NCBI GenBank assembly: GCA_949287925.1
Contig: CASEIR010000059.1
Coordinates: forward strand, 1-64,000
From: an uncultured Lachnospiraceae bacterium
GTDB taxonomy: Bacteria > Bacillota > Clostridia > Lachnospirales > Lachnospiraceae
Reading direction: 5' to 3'
DNA: 64,000 bases
Shown here piece after piece: positions 26,361 to 36,759 of this stretch. Each line of letters starts with the position of its first letter. Position 1 is the first letter of the stretch. The notes beneath the pieces were generated by a model. It did not search any database, was not told where the DNA came from, and saw only the letters and a list, made by a program, of their open reading frames with translations. A program made the translations under genes and the position numbers.

Positions 26361-26390
26361 AAAACTCCTCATAAGAGGAGTTTTCTTTTT
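26361..26390 (+). terminator. Intrinsic terminator after groEL
   Basis: Perfect 10-bp stem AAAACTCCTC/GAGGAGTTTT with loop ATAA and a T-rich tail. Confidence 0.9.
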
Positions 26391-26445
26391 GTAGTAAAAT
26401 GTGTTACAATAATAAAAATCAGGTAACATGTGGAGGAATGCTTAG

Positions 26446-26937
26446 ATGAATGACTTTTATACAGAACAACTGGTAAAAAAGCAGCCGGATATGAAAGATC
26501 TGGCAATTAAGGTCGGACTGGCGGCATTATTTATTATTTCGGTTCTGATCGTATTTATGTTTCCGATCGGATTGATCCTGCCGGTCATTGTCATTGTGTT
26601 TGACGTATTTATGTTCCGGAGGCTGAATGTGGAATATGAGTACCTTTATGTGAATGGAGATCTGGATATTGATAAGATCATGAACCGCTCCAAACGAAAA
26701 AAGATGTTTGCAATGAATGTGTCAGATCTGGAACTTCTGGCGCCGGCGGATTCTCCGGAGATGAAGAGATATCAGAATCTGAAGACCAGCAGTTACTGCT
26801 CCGGAACGGGACAGGCCAGAGAGTACGCGCTTATCATTGCCAATCATGGAGAACTGAAAAAAATTATATTTGAACCGAATGACACGATCCTGGAAGGGTT
26901 TTATATTCTCGCTCCCAGAAAAGTAATTAGAAAATAG
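26446..26937 (+). CDS. Small membrane protein of unknown function (DUF6106-like)
   Basis: A 163-residue protein with two adjacent membrane helices (about residues 23-60: LAALFIISVLIVFMFPIG, then VIVIVFDVFMF) and a cytoplasmic C-terminal domain with YEYLYVNGDLDIDKIMNRSKRKKMF and LEGFYILAPRKVIRK. I believe it belongs to a Lachnospiraceae family listed as DUF6106, but that is from memory. The KKMFAMNVSDLELLAP stretch is reminiscent of membrane-bound PH-like domains. GTGGAGGAATGCTTAG is the ribosome site. It is monocistronic between two strong signals. Confidence 0.65.
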   Translation: MNDFYTEQLVKKQPDMKDLAIKVGLAALFIISVLIVFMFPIGLILPVIVIVFDVFMFRRLNVEYEYLYVNGDLDIDKIMNRSKRKKMFAMNVSDLELLAPADSPEMKRYQNLKTSSYCSGTGQAREYALIIANHGELKKIIFEPNDTILEGFYILAPRKVIRK

Positions 26938-26967
26938 TTGACAAGATAGATATTGATTCGTTATGAT
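26938..26967 (+). promoter_or_regulatory. Promoter of guaB
   Basis: TTGACA (26938-26943) immediately after the previous stop codon, 18-base spacer, TATGAT (26962-26967). Confidence 0.75.
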
Positions 26968-26992
26968 AGCAGTTACATATTATTTTTAGTGA

Positions 26993-28471
<1,479 letters not shown>

Positions 28472-28481
28472 GAGTAAGAGA

Positions 28482-28526
28482 AAGAAACCAGGCTGGTGTT
28501 ACAGACACTTGTCTGGTTCTTTTTTT
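28482..28526 (+). terminator. Intrinsic terminator after guaB
   Basis: Stem of AGAAACCAG with CTGGTTCT (one bulge) enclosing a GTGT/ACAC inner helix, followed by eight T. Confidence 0.75.
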
Positions 28527-28591
28527 GCGGAATGGATTTTTTTATTTTTATGATTATGGTATGATAATTATGATTGCGAGGAGGGAAGTGT

Positions 28592-31500
28592 ATGAATGCA
28601 AGAGAAGCTTGTCTGGAATGGCTGGAGAATCCGGAAATATATGAGGTGAACCGGATCCCGGCTCATTCCGATCATGAATACTATGAAACTGTAGAAGAAT
28701 GTCTGAATTGTGAAGAGATGACTTTACGGCAAAGTCTCAATGGAACCTGGAGATTTGCTTATGCCTCAAATCCGTCCATGAGAGTGAAAGAGTTCTATCA
28801 GATGGATTACGACTGCAGTGGATTCGAATATATTCAGGTGCCGGGACATATCCAGACGCAGGGATATGACCGTAACCAATATATCAATACGATGTACCCC
28901 TGGGATGGTGAAGAATACTTAAGACCGCCGATGATATCAAAACGTTATAATCCTGTCGGCAGTTATGTACGGCAGTTTACTTTGGAGAATGAACTTAGGG
29001 GGAAGAGGGTATTTTTGTCTTTCCAAGGAGTTGAAACGGCGTTTTATGTATGGCTTAACGGTAAATTCGTGGGGTACAGTGAGGACAGTTTTACGCCTGC
29101 GGAATTTGAAGTGACAGACTATCTCGCAGAAGGAGAAAATAAACTTGCGGTAGAGGTTTATAAGAGAAGCAGCGCCAGTTGGTTGGAGGATCAGGATTTC
29201 TTCCGGTTTTCCGGAATATTCCGGGAAGTTTATCTGTATGGCATTCCTCAGGTGCATGTGAGAGATCTGTTTGTTCGGGCAGGTCTGGATGACAGTTACC
29301 AGAAGGGTACGTTAAAGATTCAGACTTGGATGGAAATGAATGAAGACTGCAGCGGCTGGACGGCAGAAGTCATCTTAAAGAATATATCAGGGGAGATATT
29401 ATGGAGCTGCGAGACTGCCATGGCAGATTCAGTGGAATTTCAGACGGCCAATCTGAAGATCCATCCCTGGAGTGCGGAGAGACCGGTACTGTATATGCTT
29501 TGGATCTGCCTGAAAGATCCAAAAGGACAGATCCGGGAAATCGTGCCCCAGAGAATCGGATTCCGCAGATTTGAGATGCGGGGAAAGGTGATGTGTCTGA
29601 ATGGGAAACGAGTGTTGTTCAAGGGTGTGAACCGTCATGAGTTTAATGCCGAGAATGGGCGGGCATTGACAAAAGAAGATATGCTGTGGGATATCCGTTT
29701 TATGAAACGCCACAACATCAATGCTGTCCGTACTTCTCATTATCCCAATCAGAGTCTCTGGTACCGGTTGTGTGATGAATATGGAATTTATCTCATTGAC
29801 GAGACAAATCTGGAGACCCATGGTTCCTGGCAGAAGCTTGGCGTGTGCGAACCGTCCTGGAATGTCCCGGGAGATTTGCCGGAATGGAAGGATGCGGTGG
29901 TGGACAGAGCAAAGTCTATGTTCGAGCGGGATAAGAACCATCCGTCAATTTTGATCTGGTCCTGTGGAAATGAGTCTTATGCCGGAACGGGAATCGAAGC
30001 GATATCAGATTATTTTCATCAGGCAGACGACACCAGGCTGGTACACTATGAGGGGGTGTTCTGGAACCGAAAGTTTGATCATATCAGTGATATGGAGAGT
30101 CGGATGTACGCCAAGCCGGCAGAGATTGAAGAGTATCTGGAGCAGAATCCCAAGAAACCGTACATCAGTTGTGAGTACATGCATTCCATGGGGAATTCCA
30201 CTGGCGGTATGAAGCTGTATACGGACCTGGAGAAAAAATATGAATTATATCAGGGAGGATTCATCTGGGATTACATGGATCAATCCCTCTATATGACCAA
30301 TCATCTGGGGGAGCGTGTTCTTACATATGGAGGCGACCATGATGACCGCGCAACGGATTATGAATTCTGTACCAATGGAATCGTCTATGCCGACAGAAGA
30401 ATATCGCCGAAAGCACAGGAAGTAAAAGCGCTGTATTCAGATGTGAAGCTGGCAGCTGATGAACAGGGCGTCTGGATCCGCAACGACCAGCTGTTTTGTT
30501 CTACGGACGCTTATGTTTTAACTGCGCGTATTGTCAAAGAAGACCAATGCCTTTATGAGACAGAGTTGTTCCCGTTGGTTGAGGCGGGAACGGCCAAATA
30601 TATCGCCATAAATTATCCGGAACTGACAGAACCAGGTGAATATATCTATGATGTATCTATGCGGTTGAAGGAAGATGTGAGATGGGCCCGGGCCGGATAT
30701 GAAATCTGTTTCGGACAGTATGTAAAGGAAATAGCAGGGGATGAAAAGGCAGAGAAGCAGGCTATGGAAATTATCTATGGCGACGTGAATATCGGAGTGC
30801 GCGGGGCAGGATTTTCGGCCATGTTCTCGAAAGCAGAAGGCGGAATTGCTTCGCTTCGCTATGACGGCACAGAGTATATTCCCAGAACACCAAAGTTGAC
30901 ATACTGGCGGGCGCTGACGGATAATGACCGGGGAGCGAAACTTGGATATGACTGTGCGCCTTGGATGACGGCAGGATTGTTCCAGAAACTCCAGAATGTG
31001 GAAGTGCAGGAAAAGGAAGGAGAAGTCTGTATTACCTTTACTTACCTTCTTCCGAGAGAGCTTAGCACCACCGCCACTGTCACTTATACAGTAACGGGAG
31101 ACGGAAGGATTCATGTGGAAGCCAGGTACCATGGAAAAAATGGGCTTCCGGATCTGCCGGCGTTTGGAATGGATATCAAAGTAAAATCAAAATACCGTAA
31201 TGTGAAATATTACGGATATGGACCGGAAGAGAACTACACAGACCGGATGGAAGGCGCCAGACTGGGCGTATATTCTTACCGGGCGGACGAGAATATGTCC
31301 GGATATCTGTTCCCGCAGGAATGCGGGAACCGCGTGGGAGTCCGCTGGGTGGAGGTAACGGATGACCAGAATCAGGGACTACGGTTTGAACAGGAATCAG
31401 GAGCGTTTGAAAATAGTGTGCTGCCATTCAGTGCTTATGAATTGGAGGCGGCAACACATCGGGAAGAATTACCGGTTCCGCATTACACTTGGATTCGGAT

Positions 31501-31633
31501 TTTGTCCGGTCAGATGGGAGTCGGCGGCGACGACAGCTGGGGGGCTCCGGTTCATTCGGAATACAGACTGTCTTCATCTGAAGATAGGTGTGTAAAATTT
31601 ACAATTGAAAGAGCAAAGCAAGAAAGGGGATAA
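28592..31633 (+). CDS. lacZ: Beta-galactosidase, GH2 family (LacZ type)
   Basis: A 1013-residue glycoside hydrolase family 2 enzyme with the full LacZ domain set: sugar-binding domain (residues 45-215), immunoglobulin-like domain, TIM barrel, second Ig-like domain and Bgal_small_N (residues 735-1010). The acid/base glutamate is E461 in WSCGNESYAG and the nucleophile E528 in ISCEYMHSMGNS. It cleaves lactose and other beta-galactosides in the cytoplasm (no signal peptide). GAGGAGGG before the ATG at 28592 fixes the start over an upstream TTG. It overlaps nothing but lies 4 bases before galM; no transporter or regulator gene is beside it. Confidence 0.95.
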   Translation: MNAREACLEWLENPEIYEVNRIPAHSDHEYYETVEECLNCEEMTLRQSLNGTWRFAYASNPSMRVKEFYQMDYDCSGFEYIQVPGHIQTQGYDRNQYINTMYPWDGEEYLRPPMISKRYNPVGSYVRQFTLENELRGKRVFLSFQGVETAFYVWLNGKFVGYSEDSFTPAEFEVTDYLAEGENKLAVEVYKRSSASWLEDQDFFRFSGIFREVYLYGIPQVHVRDLFVRAGLDDSYQKGTLKIQTWMEMNEDCSGWTAEVILKNISGEILWSCETAMADSVEFQTANLKIHPWSAERPVLYMLWICLKDPKGQIREIVPQRIGFRRFEMRGKVMCLNGKRVLFKGVNRHEFNAENGRALTKEDMLWDIRFMKRHNINAVRTSHYPNQSLWYRLCDEYGIYLIDETNLETHGSWQKLGVCEPSWNVPGDLPEWKDAVVDRAKSMFERDKNHPSILIWSCGNESYAGTGIEAISDYFHQADDTRLVHYEGVFWNRKFDHISDMESRMYAKPAEIEEYLEQNPKKPYISCEYMHSMGNSTGGMKLYTDLEKKYELYQGGFIWDYMDQSLYMTNHLGERVLTYGGDHDDRATDYEFCTNGIVYADRRISPKAQEVKALYSDVKLAADEQGVWIRNDQLFCSTDAYVLTARIVKEDQCLYETELFPLVEAGTAKYIAINYPELTEPGEYIYDVSMRLKEDVRWARAGYEICFGQYVKEIAGDEKAEKQAMEIIYGDVNIGVRGAGFSAMFSKAEGGIASLRYDGTEYIPRTPKLTYWRALTDNDRGAKLGYDCAPWMTAGLFQKLQNVEVQEKEGEVCITFTYLLPRELSTTATVTYTVTGDGRIHVEARYHGKNGLPDLPAFGMDIKVKSKYRNVKYYGYGPEENYTDRMEGARLGVYSYRADENMSGYLFPQECGNRVGVRWVEVTDDQNQGLRFEQESGAFENSVLPFSAYELEAATHREELPVPHYTWIRILSGQMGVGGDDSWGAPVHSEYRLSSSEDRCVKFTIERAKQERG

Positions 31634-31637
31634 AGAG

Positions 31638-32672
31638 ATGACAGAATTATTTGGAAAGACAAAAGACGGGCAGGAAGTAACGGCTTATTTGCTGAAGAAC
31701 AAGAATGGAATGGAGGCAAAGGTACTGGATTATGGCGCCACGCTGGTAAGCCTTATGGTGCCGGACCGGGAAGGGATCTCCCGGGATGTGGTGCTGGGGT
31801 ACGACACCGTGTCTGGATATGAGGAAGGGACTTGCTATTTTGGCGCGACCGTGGGACGGGTGGCCAATCGGATCGGAAAGGCGCAGTTTCAGCTGAATGG
31901 TACAATCTATCAGTTGGCAAAGAACGATAATGGGAATTCTCTGCACGGAGGCAGAGACTATATGAATCAGAGAATGTGGAGGACAGAAAATGTATCTGAT
32001 CAAGAGATTACCTTCCTGCTTCATAGCCCGGACGGAGACCAGGGTTATCCTGGAGCGGTGGATATCCGGGTGACTTATACTCTGACGGATGGGGATGAGC
32101 TGAAGATTCATTATCATGCTGTTCCTGAGGCGGATACCCTTTTGAACCTGACAAATCACAGTTATTTTAACCTCAACGGGCATGGGTCAGGTCCGGCAAC
32201 GGGGCAGAAAGCCATGATCCTGGCACAGGCATTTACCCAGGCAGACGCAGAATCTATTCCTACCGGGGAGATCGTGCCTGTTGAAGGGACGCCGATGGAT
32301 TTCCGTACAGCTAAAACAATCGGACAGGAGATCGATGCAGATTATGAACCGCTGATTCTTGGAAAAGGATATGACCACAACTGGGTATTGGATGGAAGTG
32401 GATTCCGTAAAGTGGCACAGCTGGCGTCAGAGGAGAGCGGAATCTGTATGGAGGTCAGCACGGACCTTCCCGGCATTCAGTTTTATACTGGTAATTTTAT
32501 AGAAAAAGAGAATGGAAAAAGCGGAACCATATATGGAAAAAGACAAGGGGTTTGCTTTGAAACACAATATTTCCCGGATGCAGTGAATAAAGAGAATTTT
32601 GAGTCTCCGATTACAAAAGCTGGGGAAGTATATGATACGACAACGGTATACCGTTTCATAAAATCTTCATAA
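31638..32672 (+). CDS. galM: Galactose mutarotase (aldose 1-epimerase)
   Basis: A 344-residue GalM. Seen: LDYGATLVSLMVPDR, GATVGRVANRIGKAQFQLNG (substrate arginine), SLHGGRDYMNQRMW, the catalytic-histidine region LTNHSYFNLNGHGSG, and the glutamate region GVCFETQYFPDAVN near the C-terminus. It interconverts alpha and beta anomers of galactose released by the adjacent LacZ. Start chosen at 31638 with GAAAGGGG 8 bases upstream; an earlier in-frame TTG at 31605 lies inside lacZ. lacZ-galM form a two-gene lactose-use operon. Confidence 0.93.
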   Translation: MTELFGKTKDGQEVTAYLLKNKNGMEAKVLDYGATLVSLMVPDREGISRDVVLGYDTVSGYEEGTCYFGATVGRVANRIGKAQFQLNGTIYQLAKNDNGNSLHGGRDYMNQRMWRTENVSDQEITFLLHSPDGDQGYPGAVDIRVTYTLTDGDELKIHYHAVPEADTLLNLTNHSYFNLNGHGSGPATGQKAMILAQAFTQADAESIPTGEIVPVEGTPMDFRTAKTIGQEIDADYEPLILGKGYDHNWVLDGSGFRKVAQLASEESGICMEVSTDLPGIQFYTGNFIEKENGKSGTIYGKRQGVCFETQYFPDAVNKENFESPITKAGEVYDTTTVYRFIKSS

Positions 32673-32740
32673 AATCCTAACGAACTTTTCATACCTGAAC
32701 CTCTGATCTGTGATATGATATCGGAAAACAAACAGATGGG

Positions 32741-33448
32741 ATGAAGAGTATGAAAGGTACGGGAAACAGAAAAAAGACCAGAGCAGCGCTAAGAAGACGG
32801 CGGAGACAAAGAAGGATCCGCGTCGGATTTGCGCTGCTTTTTATTCTGCTGGCCGTCCTGGGCGGTTTCCGGATCTGGGAGCGGATGACGGAACGATATG
32901 TGGAAAAAAGCGGAGATTGGATTGATAATGCAAAACCAGAGATGGATGTGGAGCTGCTTACGGTGAACCCATATTCGAGACCAGGGACAGAAACGAATAA
33001 GATTAATGGTATTGTAGTGCATTATACGGCAAATCCGGGCGCTACAGCTATGGAAAACCGCAATTATTTTGAAGGGCTGAAGGATTCCCATGAGACAAAA
33101 GCCAGCAGCAATTTCATTGTGGGACTGGAAGGGGAGATTGTACAGTGTGTTCCTACCTGGGAAGTGGCCTATGCGTCCAACAGCAGGAATCAGGATACGG
33201 TTTCGATTGAATGCTGCCATCCGGATGAAGAAGGCGGGTTTACGGATGAAACTTACCAGTCGGCGGTGGATCTGTGCGCCTGGCTCTGCCTGAAGTTCGA
33301 TCTGGATGAGACAGACATGATCCGTCATTATGATATAACCGGTAAAATCTGCCCCAAGTATTATGTGGAGCATGAAGAAGCGTGGGACGGAATGAAACAA
33401 GATGTAAAAGTGAAGCTGGATGAGTACCGCAAACAGGCAAAAAAGTAA
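32741..33448 (+). CDS. Membrane-anchored N-acetylmuramoyl-L-alanine amidase (Amidase_2)
   Basis: A 235-residue protein with a very basic cytoplasmic tail (RRRRQRRIR), one membrane helix (about residues 28-46) and an Amidase_2 domain outside. Zinc ligands are likely H in GIVVHYTANPG (about residue 91), H in IRHYDITGK and C or nearby residue in ICPKYY; SSNFIVGLEGEIVQCVP matches the family. It should cut the bond between MurNAc and the stem peptide. Its target could be vegetative or spore wall. The ATG at 32741 is followed by a second in-frame ATG at 32750; neither has a strong ribosome site. Confidence 0.88.
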   Translation: MKSMKGTGNRKKTRAALRRRRRQRRIRVGFALLFILLAVLGGFRIWERMTERYVEKSGDWIDNAKPEMDVELLTVNPYSRPGTETNKINGIVVHYTANPGATAMENRNYFEGLKDSHETKASSNFIVGLEGEIVQCVPTWEVAYASNSRNQDTVSIECCHPDEEGGFTDETYQSAVDLCAWLCLKFDLDETDMIRHYDITGKICPKYYVEHEEAWDGMKQDVKVKLDEYRKQAKK

Positions 33449-33456
33449 GGAAATTC

Positions 33457-33485
33457 TTGCGAAACAGTGGAAATACTGCTATATT
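33457..33485 (+). promoter_or_regulatory. Promoter of the CM-like/shikimate kinase gene
   Basis: TTGCGA (33457-33462), 17-base spacer, TATATT (33480-33485). Confidence 0.5.
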
Positions 33486-33520
33486 GAATTGGTAAAAGTA
33501 TGAGATAAGGAGAAAAATGC

Positions 33521-34315
33521 ATGAATGATTTAGAGATGTTCCGGGAACAGCTTGCGTTCTGCGATGATAAAATTATTGACGCTCTGGTAGAAAGAAATGC
33601 CATCGTAGAAAAGATCATGGCGTATAAAGAAGAATACGGAATGCCGATCCTTCAGCCGCTTCAGGAGGCTAAACAGAAGACACGGCTGGAAGAGAAGCTT
33701 ACAGACAACAAATATAAAGAAGAGATTTATGACGTGTTCCGCCATATTCTGAGAAACAGTAAGAGGATACAGGCAAGAAAACTGTTTGATTATAATATTG
33801 TACTGATCGGGTTTATGGGTGCCGGCAAGACTACCGTTTCCGACTATATGAGCACCATGTTTGCTATGGAGATCGTGGATATGGATCAGATCATTGCGGA
33901 GAGGGAGGAGATGAGCATCCCGGATATTTTCGCCACTTATGGAGAAGAATATTTTCGGGATCTGGAGACCGGGCTTTTAATGGAGATGCAGAAGTACAGG
34001 AACCGGATCATATCCTGCGGCGGCGGCGCAGCCCTGCGGGAACGCAATGTGGCGGAGATGAAGAAGAACGGGAAGGTTGTGCTGCTTACGGCGAGCCCAG
34101 AGACGATTTATGAGAGAGTCAAGGACAGCGATGACAGACCGGTGCTGAACGGAAAGAAAAATGTGAGTGCCATAGCGGAACTGATGGAAGAGCGGAAAGA
34201 AAAATATGAGGCTGCGGCAGATATTGTGGTTCAAACGGATAACAAGACGGTTCTTCAGGTCTGTGAAGAACTGGTGCAGCGTTTGACAGAAATGGAAGAA
34301 AAAGATGTTTCGTAG
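33521..34315 (+). CDS. Chorismate mutase-like/shikimate kinase fusion
   Basis: A 264-residue two-domain protein. Residues 1-88 resemble the AroQ chorismate mutase helices (FREQLAFCDDKIIDALVERNAIVEKIMAYK). Residues 90-264 are a complete shikimate kinase: Walker A IGFMGAGKTT, VDMDQII, GEEYFRDLE, ISCGGGAALRE and DRPVL for substrate and lid. In active mutases a DxxRE motif follows the second-helix lysine; here the same stretch reads QPLQEAK, so the arginine and aspartate appear lost while the glutamate remains. The kinase phosphorylates shikimate; the mutase-like part may be inactive or regulatory. AAGGAG precedes the ATG. Its end overlaps yqeG by 11 bases. Confidence 0.88.
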   Translation: MNDLEMFREQLAFCDDKIIDALVERNAIVEKIMAYKEEYGMPILQPLQEAKQKTRLEEKLTDNKYKEEIYDVFRHILRNSKRIQARKLFDYNIVLIGFMGAGKTTVSDYMSTMFAMEIVDMDQIIAEREEMSIPDIFATYGEEYFRDLETGLLMEMQKYRNRIISCGGGAALRERNVAEMKKNGKVVLLTASPETIYERVKDSDDRPVLNGKKNVSAIAELMEERKEKYEAAADIVVQTDNKTVLQVCEELVQRLTEMEEKDVS

Positions 34316-34805
34316 ATTTTATCCGGATCAGTATGTGATATCCACATACGCGATTGATTTTGAAAAATTATATAAAGAAGGTTACCGGGGACTGATCTTT
34401 GATATTGATAATACGCTGGTTCCACACAATGCGCCTTCGGACGACAGGTCGGAAGCTTTGTTTGAACGGCTGAAGAAGATCGGTTTTTCCTGTTGTCTGC
34501 TTTCCAATAATCAGGAACCCCGGGTAAAGATGTTTAATGAAAAAATCCAGGTAAATTATATCTGCAATGCCCATAAACCGATGATCAAAAATTATATCCG
34601 GGCTACAGAGATCATGGGAACAGATGTGGGGAATACGGTTTTTATCGGCGATCAGCTTTTTACAGATGTGTGGGGAGCAAAACGTGCCGGCATCCGGAAT
34701 ATTCTGGTCCGGCCGCTTCACCCGAAAGAGGAGATCCAGATTGTTCTGAAACGGTACCTGGAACGGGTGGTCCTTTACTTTTATAAGCGAGGGTCGGGAA
34801 GGTAA
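34305..34805 (+). CDS. YqeG-family HAD phosphatase
   Basis: A 166-residue HAD-superfamily (subclass IIIA) phosphatase. Motif I GLIFDIDNTLVPH (nucleophile aspartate), motif II in SCCLLSNNQEP, and motif IV GDQLFTDVWGAKRAGI are all present; the N-terminal FRRFYPDQYVISTYAID is typical of YqeG. Bacillus YqeG and the related plant/mitochondrial enzymes dephosphorylate phosphatidylglycerophosphate, but the bacterial role is not firmly set. It overlaps the shikimate kinase gene by 11 bases in another frame, implying coupled translation. Confidence 0.88.
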   Translation: MFRRFYPDQYVISTYAIDFEKLYKEGYRGLIFDIDNTLVPHNAPSDDRSEALFERLKKIGFSCCLLSNNQEPRVKMFNEKIQVNYICNAHKPMIKNYIRATEIMGTDVGNTVFIGDQLFTDVWGAKRAGIRNILVRPLHPKEEIQIVLKRYLERVVLYFYKRGSGR

Positions 34806-34812
34806 AAAAAGC

Positions 34813-34841
34813 TTGAAAAAAGGCAGAATATATTATAAAAT
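34813..34841 (+). promoter_or_regulatory. Promoter of efp
   Basis: TTGAAA (34813-34818), 17-base spacer, TAAAAT (34836-34841). Confidence 0.6.
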
Positions 34842-34898
34842 TAATAGAGCGATCAGAATTTATAAGTGCGGATCAGCACGATTAAGGAGGATTATATA

Positions 34899-35462
34899 AT
34901 GGCAACAAAGTCAGCAGGCGATTTTCGTAATGGTATGACATTGGAGATTGAAGGAAACGTATATCAGGTGCTGGAGTTCATGCATGTAAAGCCTGGTAAA
35001 GGAGCAGCTTTTGTACGTACGAAGCTGAAGAACATCATCAACGGCGGGGTGGTTGAGAAGACATTCCGTCCGACGGAGACGTTTGAAGAGGCTTATATCG
35101 AGAGAAAGACCATGCAGTATCTTTATAACGATGGAGATCTGTATTATTTCATGGACAATGAGACTTATGACCAGATTGCGGTGAATTCGGATGATGTGGG
35201 AGACGCTTTGAAGTTTGTGAAAGAGAACGAGAACGTAACCGTAAGCTCTTATCAGGGAAAGGTATTTGCAATCGAACCTCCGTTTACTGTAGAACTGGTG
35301 GTAACAGAGACAGAGCCTGGATTCAAGGGAAATACGGCTCAGGGAGCTACCAAGCCGGCAATCGTAGAGACAGGCGCACAGGTTGCAGTTCCGCTGTTTG
35401 TAGAACAGGGAGAGAAGATCAAGATTGATACACGTACGGGAGAGTATCTTTCGAGAGTATAA
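34899..35462 (+). CDS. efp: Elongation factor P
   Basis: A 187-residue EF-P, which rescues ribosomes stalled at polyproline. Three beta-barrel domains: KOW-like N-domain with the loop [10 protein letters not shown] whose second lysine (K34) is the site modified in other bacteria, a central domain, and the C-terminal signature [23 protein letters not shown]. No modification enzyme gene lies next to it. The ATG at 34899 is set by TAAGGAGG; an in-frame ATG 33 bases earlier is poor. A terminator follows. Confidence 0.96.
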   Translation: MATKSAGDFRNGMTLEIEGNVYQVLEFMHVKPGKGAAFVRTKLKNIINGGVVEKTFRPTETFEEAYIERKTMQYLYNDGDLYYFMDNETYDQIAVNSDDVGDALKFVKENENVTVSSYQGKVFAIEPPFTVELVVTETEPGFKGNTAQGATKPAIVETGAQVAVPLFVEQGEKIKIDTRTGEYLSRV

Positions 35463-35486
35463 TTATAATGGAAAGACCAGGAAGAA

Positions 35487-35515
35487 AGCCTTGCATTTTA
35501 TGCAGGGCTTTTTTA
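35487..35515 (+). terminator. Intrinsic terminator after efp
   Basis: Stem AGCCTTGCA with TGCAGGGCT (one G-U pair), loop TTTTA, then six T. Confidence 0.85.
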
Positions 35516-35641
35516 TAATAAACATATCTATCCAAGGGCGCCGGTATGAGCCGGCGTGATCATTTTTATCTGATTGTGGCGAAATCCGCCATAGATTCCA
35601 CAAAGATGCCGAGCATAGCTGCAGTGAAGAAAGGATTGATT

Positions 35642-36526
35642 ATGACTTATGATCAGTTTATTTTTGCTGTACAGAAGAAAATAAGTGAAAGTGTGGGAGA
35701 AGACGTTATTGTATCCGATTATGAAGCTATGAAGAATAATGGAACTATACGCCGGGGACTTTCATTTATACGTGAAGAGATAAATATTTCCCCGGCTGTT
35801 TTCCTGGAGGAATACTACCGGCAGTTCTGTGAAGGAATTCCTCTGGAAACGGTAGCACAAGAAATTCTGGCGCTGTACAGAGCGGTGGAACTCCATCGTC
35901 CGTTTGATGAAAATCTTGTCAAAGGATACGAAGAAATACAGGACAGAATCATTTACAGGCTGGTAAATCGGGATTCTAATACCGGTATGCTGGAAGTGAC
36001 TCCGCATCGGGAGGTGCTGGATCTGGCAGTTATATACCTTGTTTTGGTAGATGTAAATGCCTATGGAACGGCCACGATGCTGATCCGGCAGGAACATCAG
36101 GCACTATGGGGAATTACGGAAGAGGAGCTTTATAGAAGGGCAAGAGAAAATACGCCAAAGCTTTTGAAAAAAGAGTTTCGGGAGATGGGAGCTTTGCTGG
36201 AAGAGATGACAGGAATCTCTAGTGAACCTGCGGAGGGCGGTCTCTATGTTCTGACAAATCACATCCGGAGCAGTGGGGCGGGGGTGATTCTCTACGACGG
36301 GTGTCTCCAACAGATCGGATGTCAGCTTGGCGGGAATTATTATGCGTTGCCAAGCAGTGTTCATGAATGGATTATCGTTCCTCAGGAAAATGCTCCGGAT
36401 GAAAAGGAATTGTCGGCTATGGTGAAGGAGATCAATGAAACCCAGGTAGAGCCGGAGGAAATTCTGGCAGATCATGCTTATTTTTTTGACAGAGAGAAGA
36501 ATTGTCTGTCATTTTATGAGGATTAG
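35642..36526 (+). CDS. DUF5688 family protein
   Basis: A 294-residue soluble protein of the Lachnospiraceae-typical DUF5688 family, function unknown. Visible features: an N-terminal helical region (MTYDQFIFAVQKKISESVG, GLSFIREEINISPAVFLEEYY), IIYRLVNRDSN, HREVLDLAVIYLVLV, and a C-terminal block LPSSVHEWIIVPQ that is well kept in the family. No membrane segment, no catalytic motif I can name. Start at 35642 (GAAAGGATT upstream); longer reading from 35546 would include a stretch with no family resemblance. Similar proteins often occur in several copies per genome. Confidence 0.75.
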   Translation: MTYDQFIFAVQKKISESVGEDVIVSDYEAMKNNGTIRRGLSFIREEINISPAVFLEEYYRQFCEGIPLETVAQEILALYRAVELHRPFDENLVKGYEEIQDRIIYRLVNRDSNTGMLEVTPHREVLDLAVIYLVLVDVNAYGTATMLIRQEHQALWGITEEELYRRARENTPKLLKKEFREMGALLEEMTGISSEPAEGGLYVLTNHIRSSGAGVILYDGCLQQIGCQLGGNYYALPSSVHEWIIVPQENAPDEKELSAMVKEINETQVEPEEILADHAYFFDREKNCLSFYED

Positions 36527-36553
36527 AGACTGAAAAACCTGCCGGCAGAAAAA

Positions 36554-36597
36554 AAGTAAAGGAAATGTGAGATTTGTCGAAATCATTTCCTTTACTT
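36554..36597. terminator. Long hairpin between DUF5688 and tRNA-Arg
   Basis: Perfect 14-bp arms AAGTAAAGGAAATG/CATTTCCTTTACTT around an inner GATT/AATC helix. Its 3' arm overlaps the -35 of the tRNA promoter, so it may end DUF5688 transcripts only; no long T-run follows. Confidence 0.5.
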
Positions 36598-36619
36598 TAT
36601 GAGATAAATGTGTTAAGAT
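36591..36619 (+). promoter_or_regulatory. Promoter of tRNA-Arg
   Basis: TTTACT (36591-36596), 17-base spacer, TAAGAT (36614-36619), 33 bases before the mature tRNA. Confidence 0.55.
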
Positions 36620-36652
36620 AACTAAGGTCAATTTCATACCGTTATAAAATAT

Positions 36653-36724
36653 GCACCCGTAGCTCAGGGGATAGAGCACCGCCCTCCGGAGGCGGGAGCG
36701 GCGGTTCGAATCCGCCCGGGTGTG
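36653..36724 (+). tRNA. tRNA-Arg (anticodon CCG)
   Basis: A full cloverleaf of 72 bases: acceptor GCACCCG/CGGGTGT (first pair G-U), D stem GCTC/GAGC, anticodon stem CCGCC/GGCGG with loop CTCCGGA (anticodon CCG at 36686-36688, reading CGG), variable GAGC, T arm GGCGG/CCGCC with TTCGAAT. Discriminator G; CCA is not encoded. A T-run just downstream may end transcription. Confidence 0.96.
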
Positions 36725-36759
36725 TACTTTTTTTAGGTGCAGAGTGTGGAGGGAAGCTT

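Noticed and set aside
35546..35641. N-terminal extension of the DUF5688 protein
   Set aside because: No ribosome site at 35546; the better start is 35642 with GAAAGGATT upstream and family-like sequence from there on.
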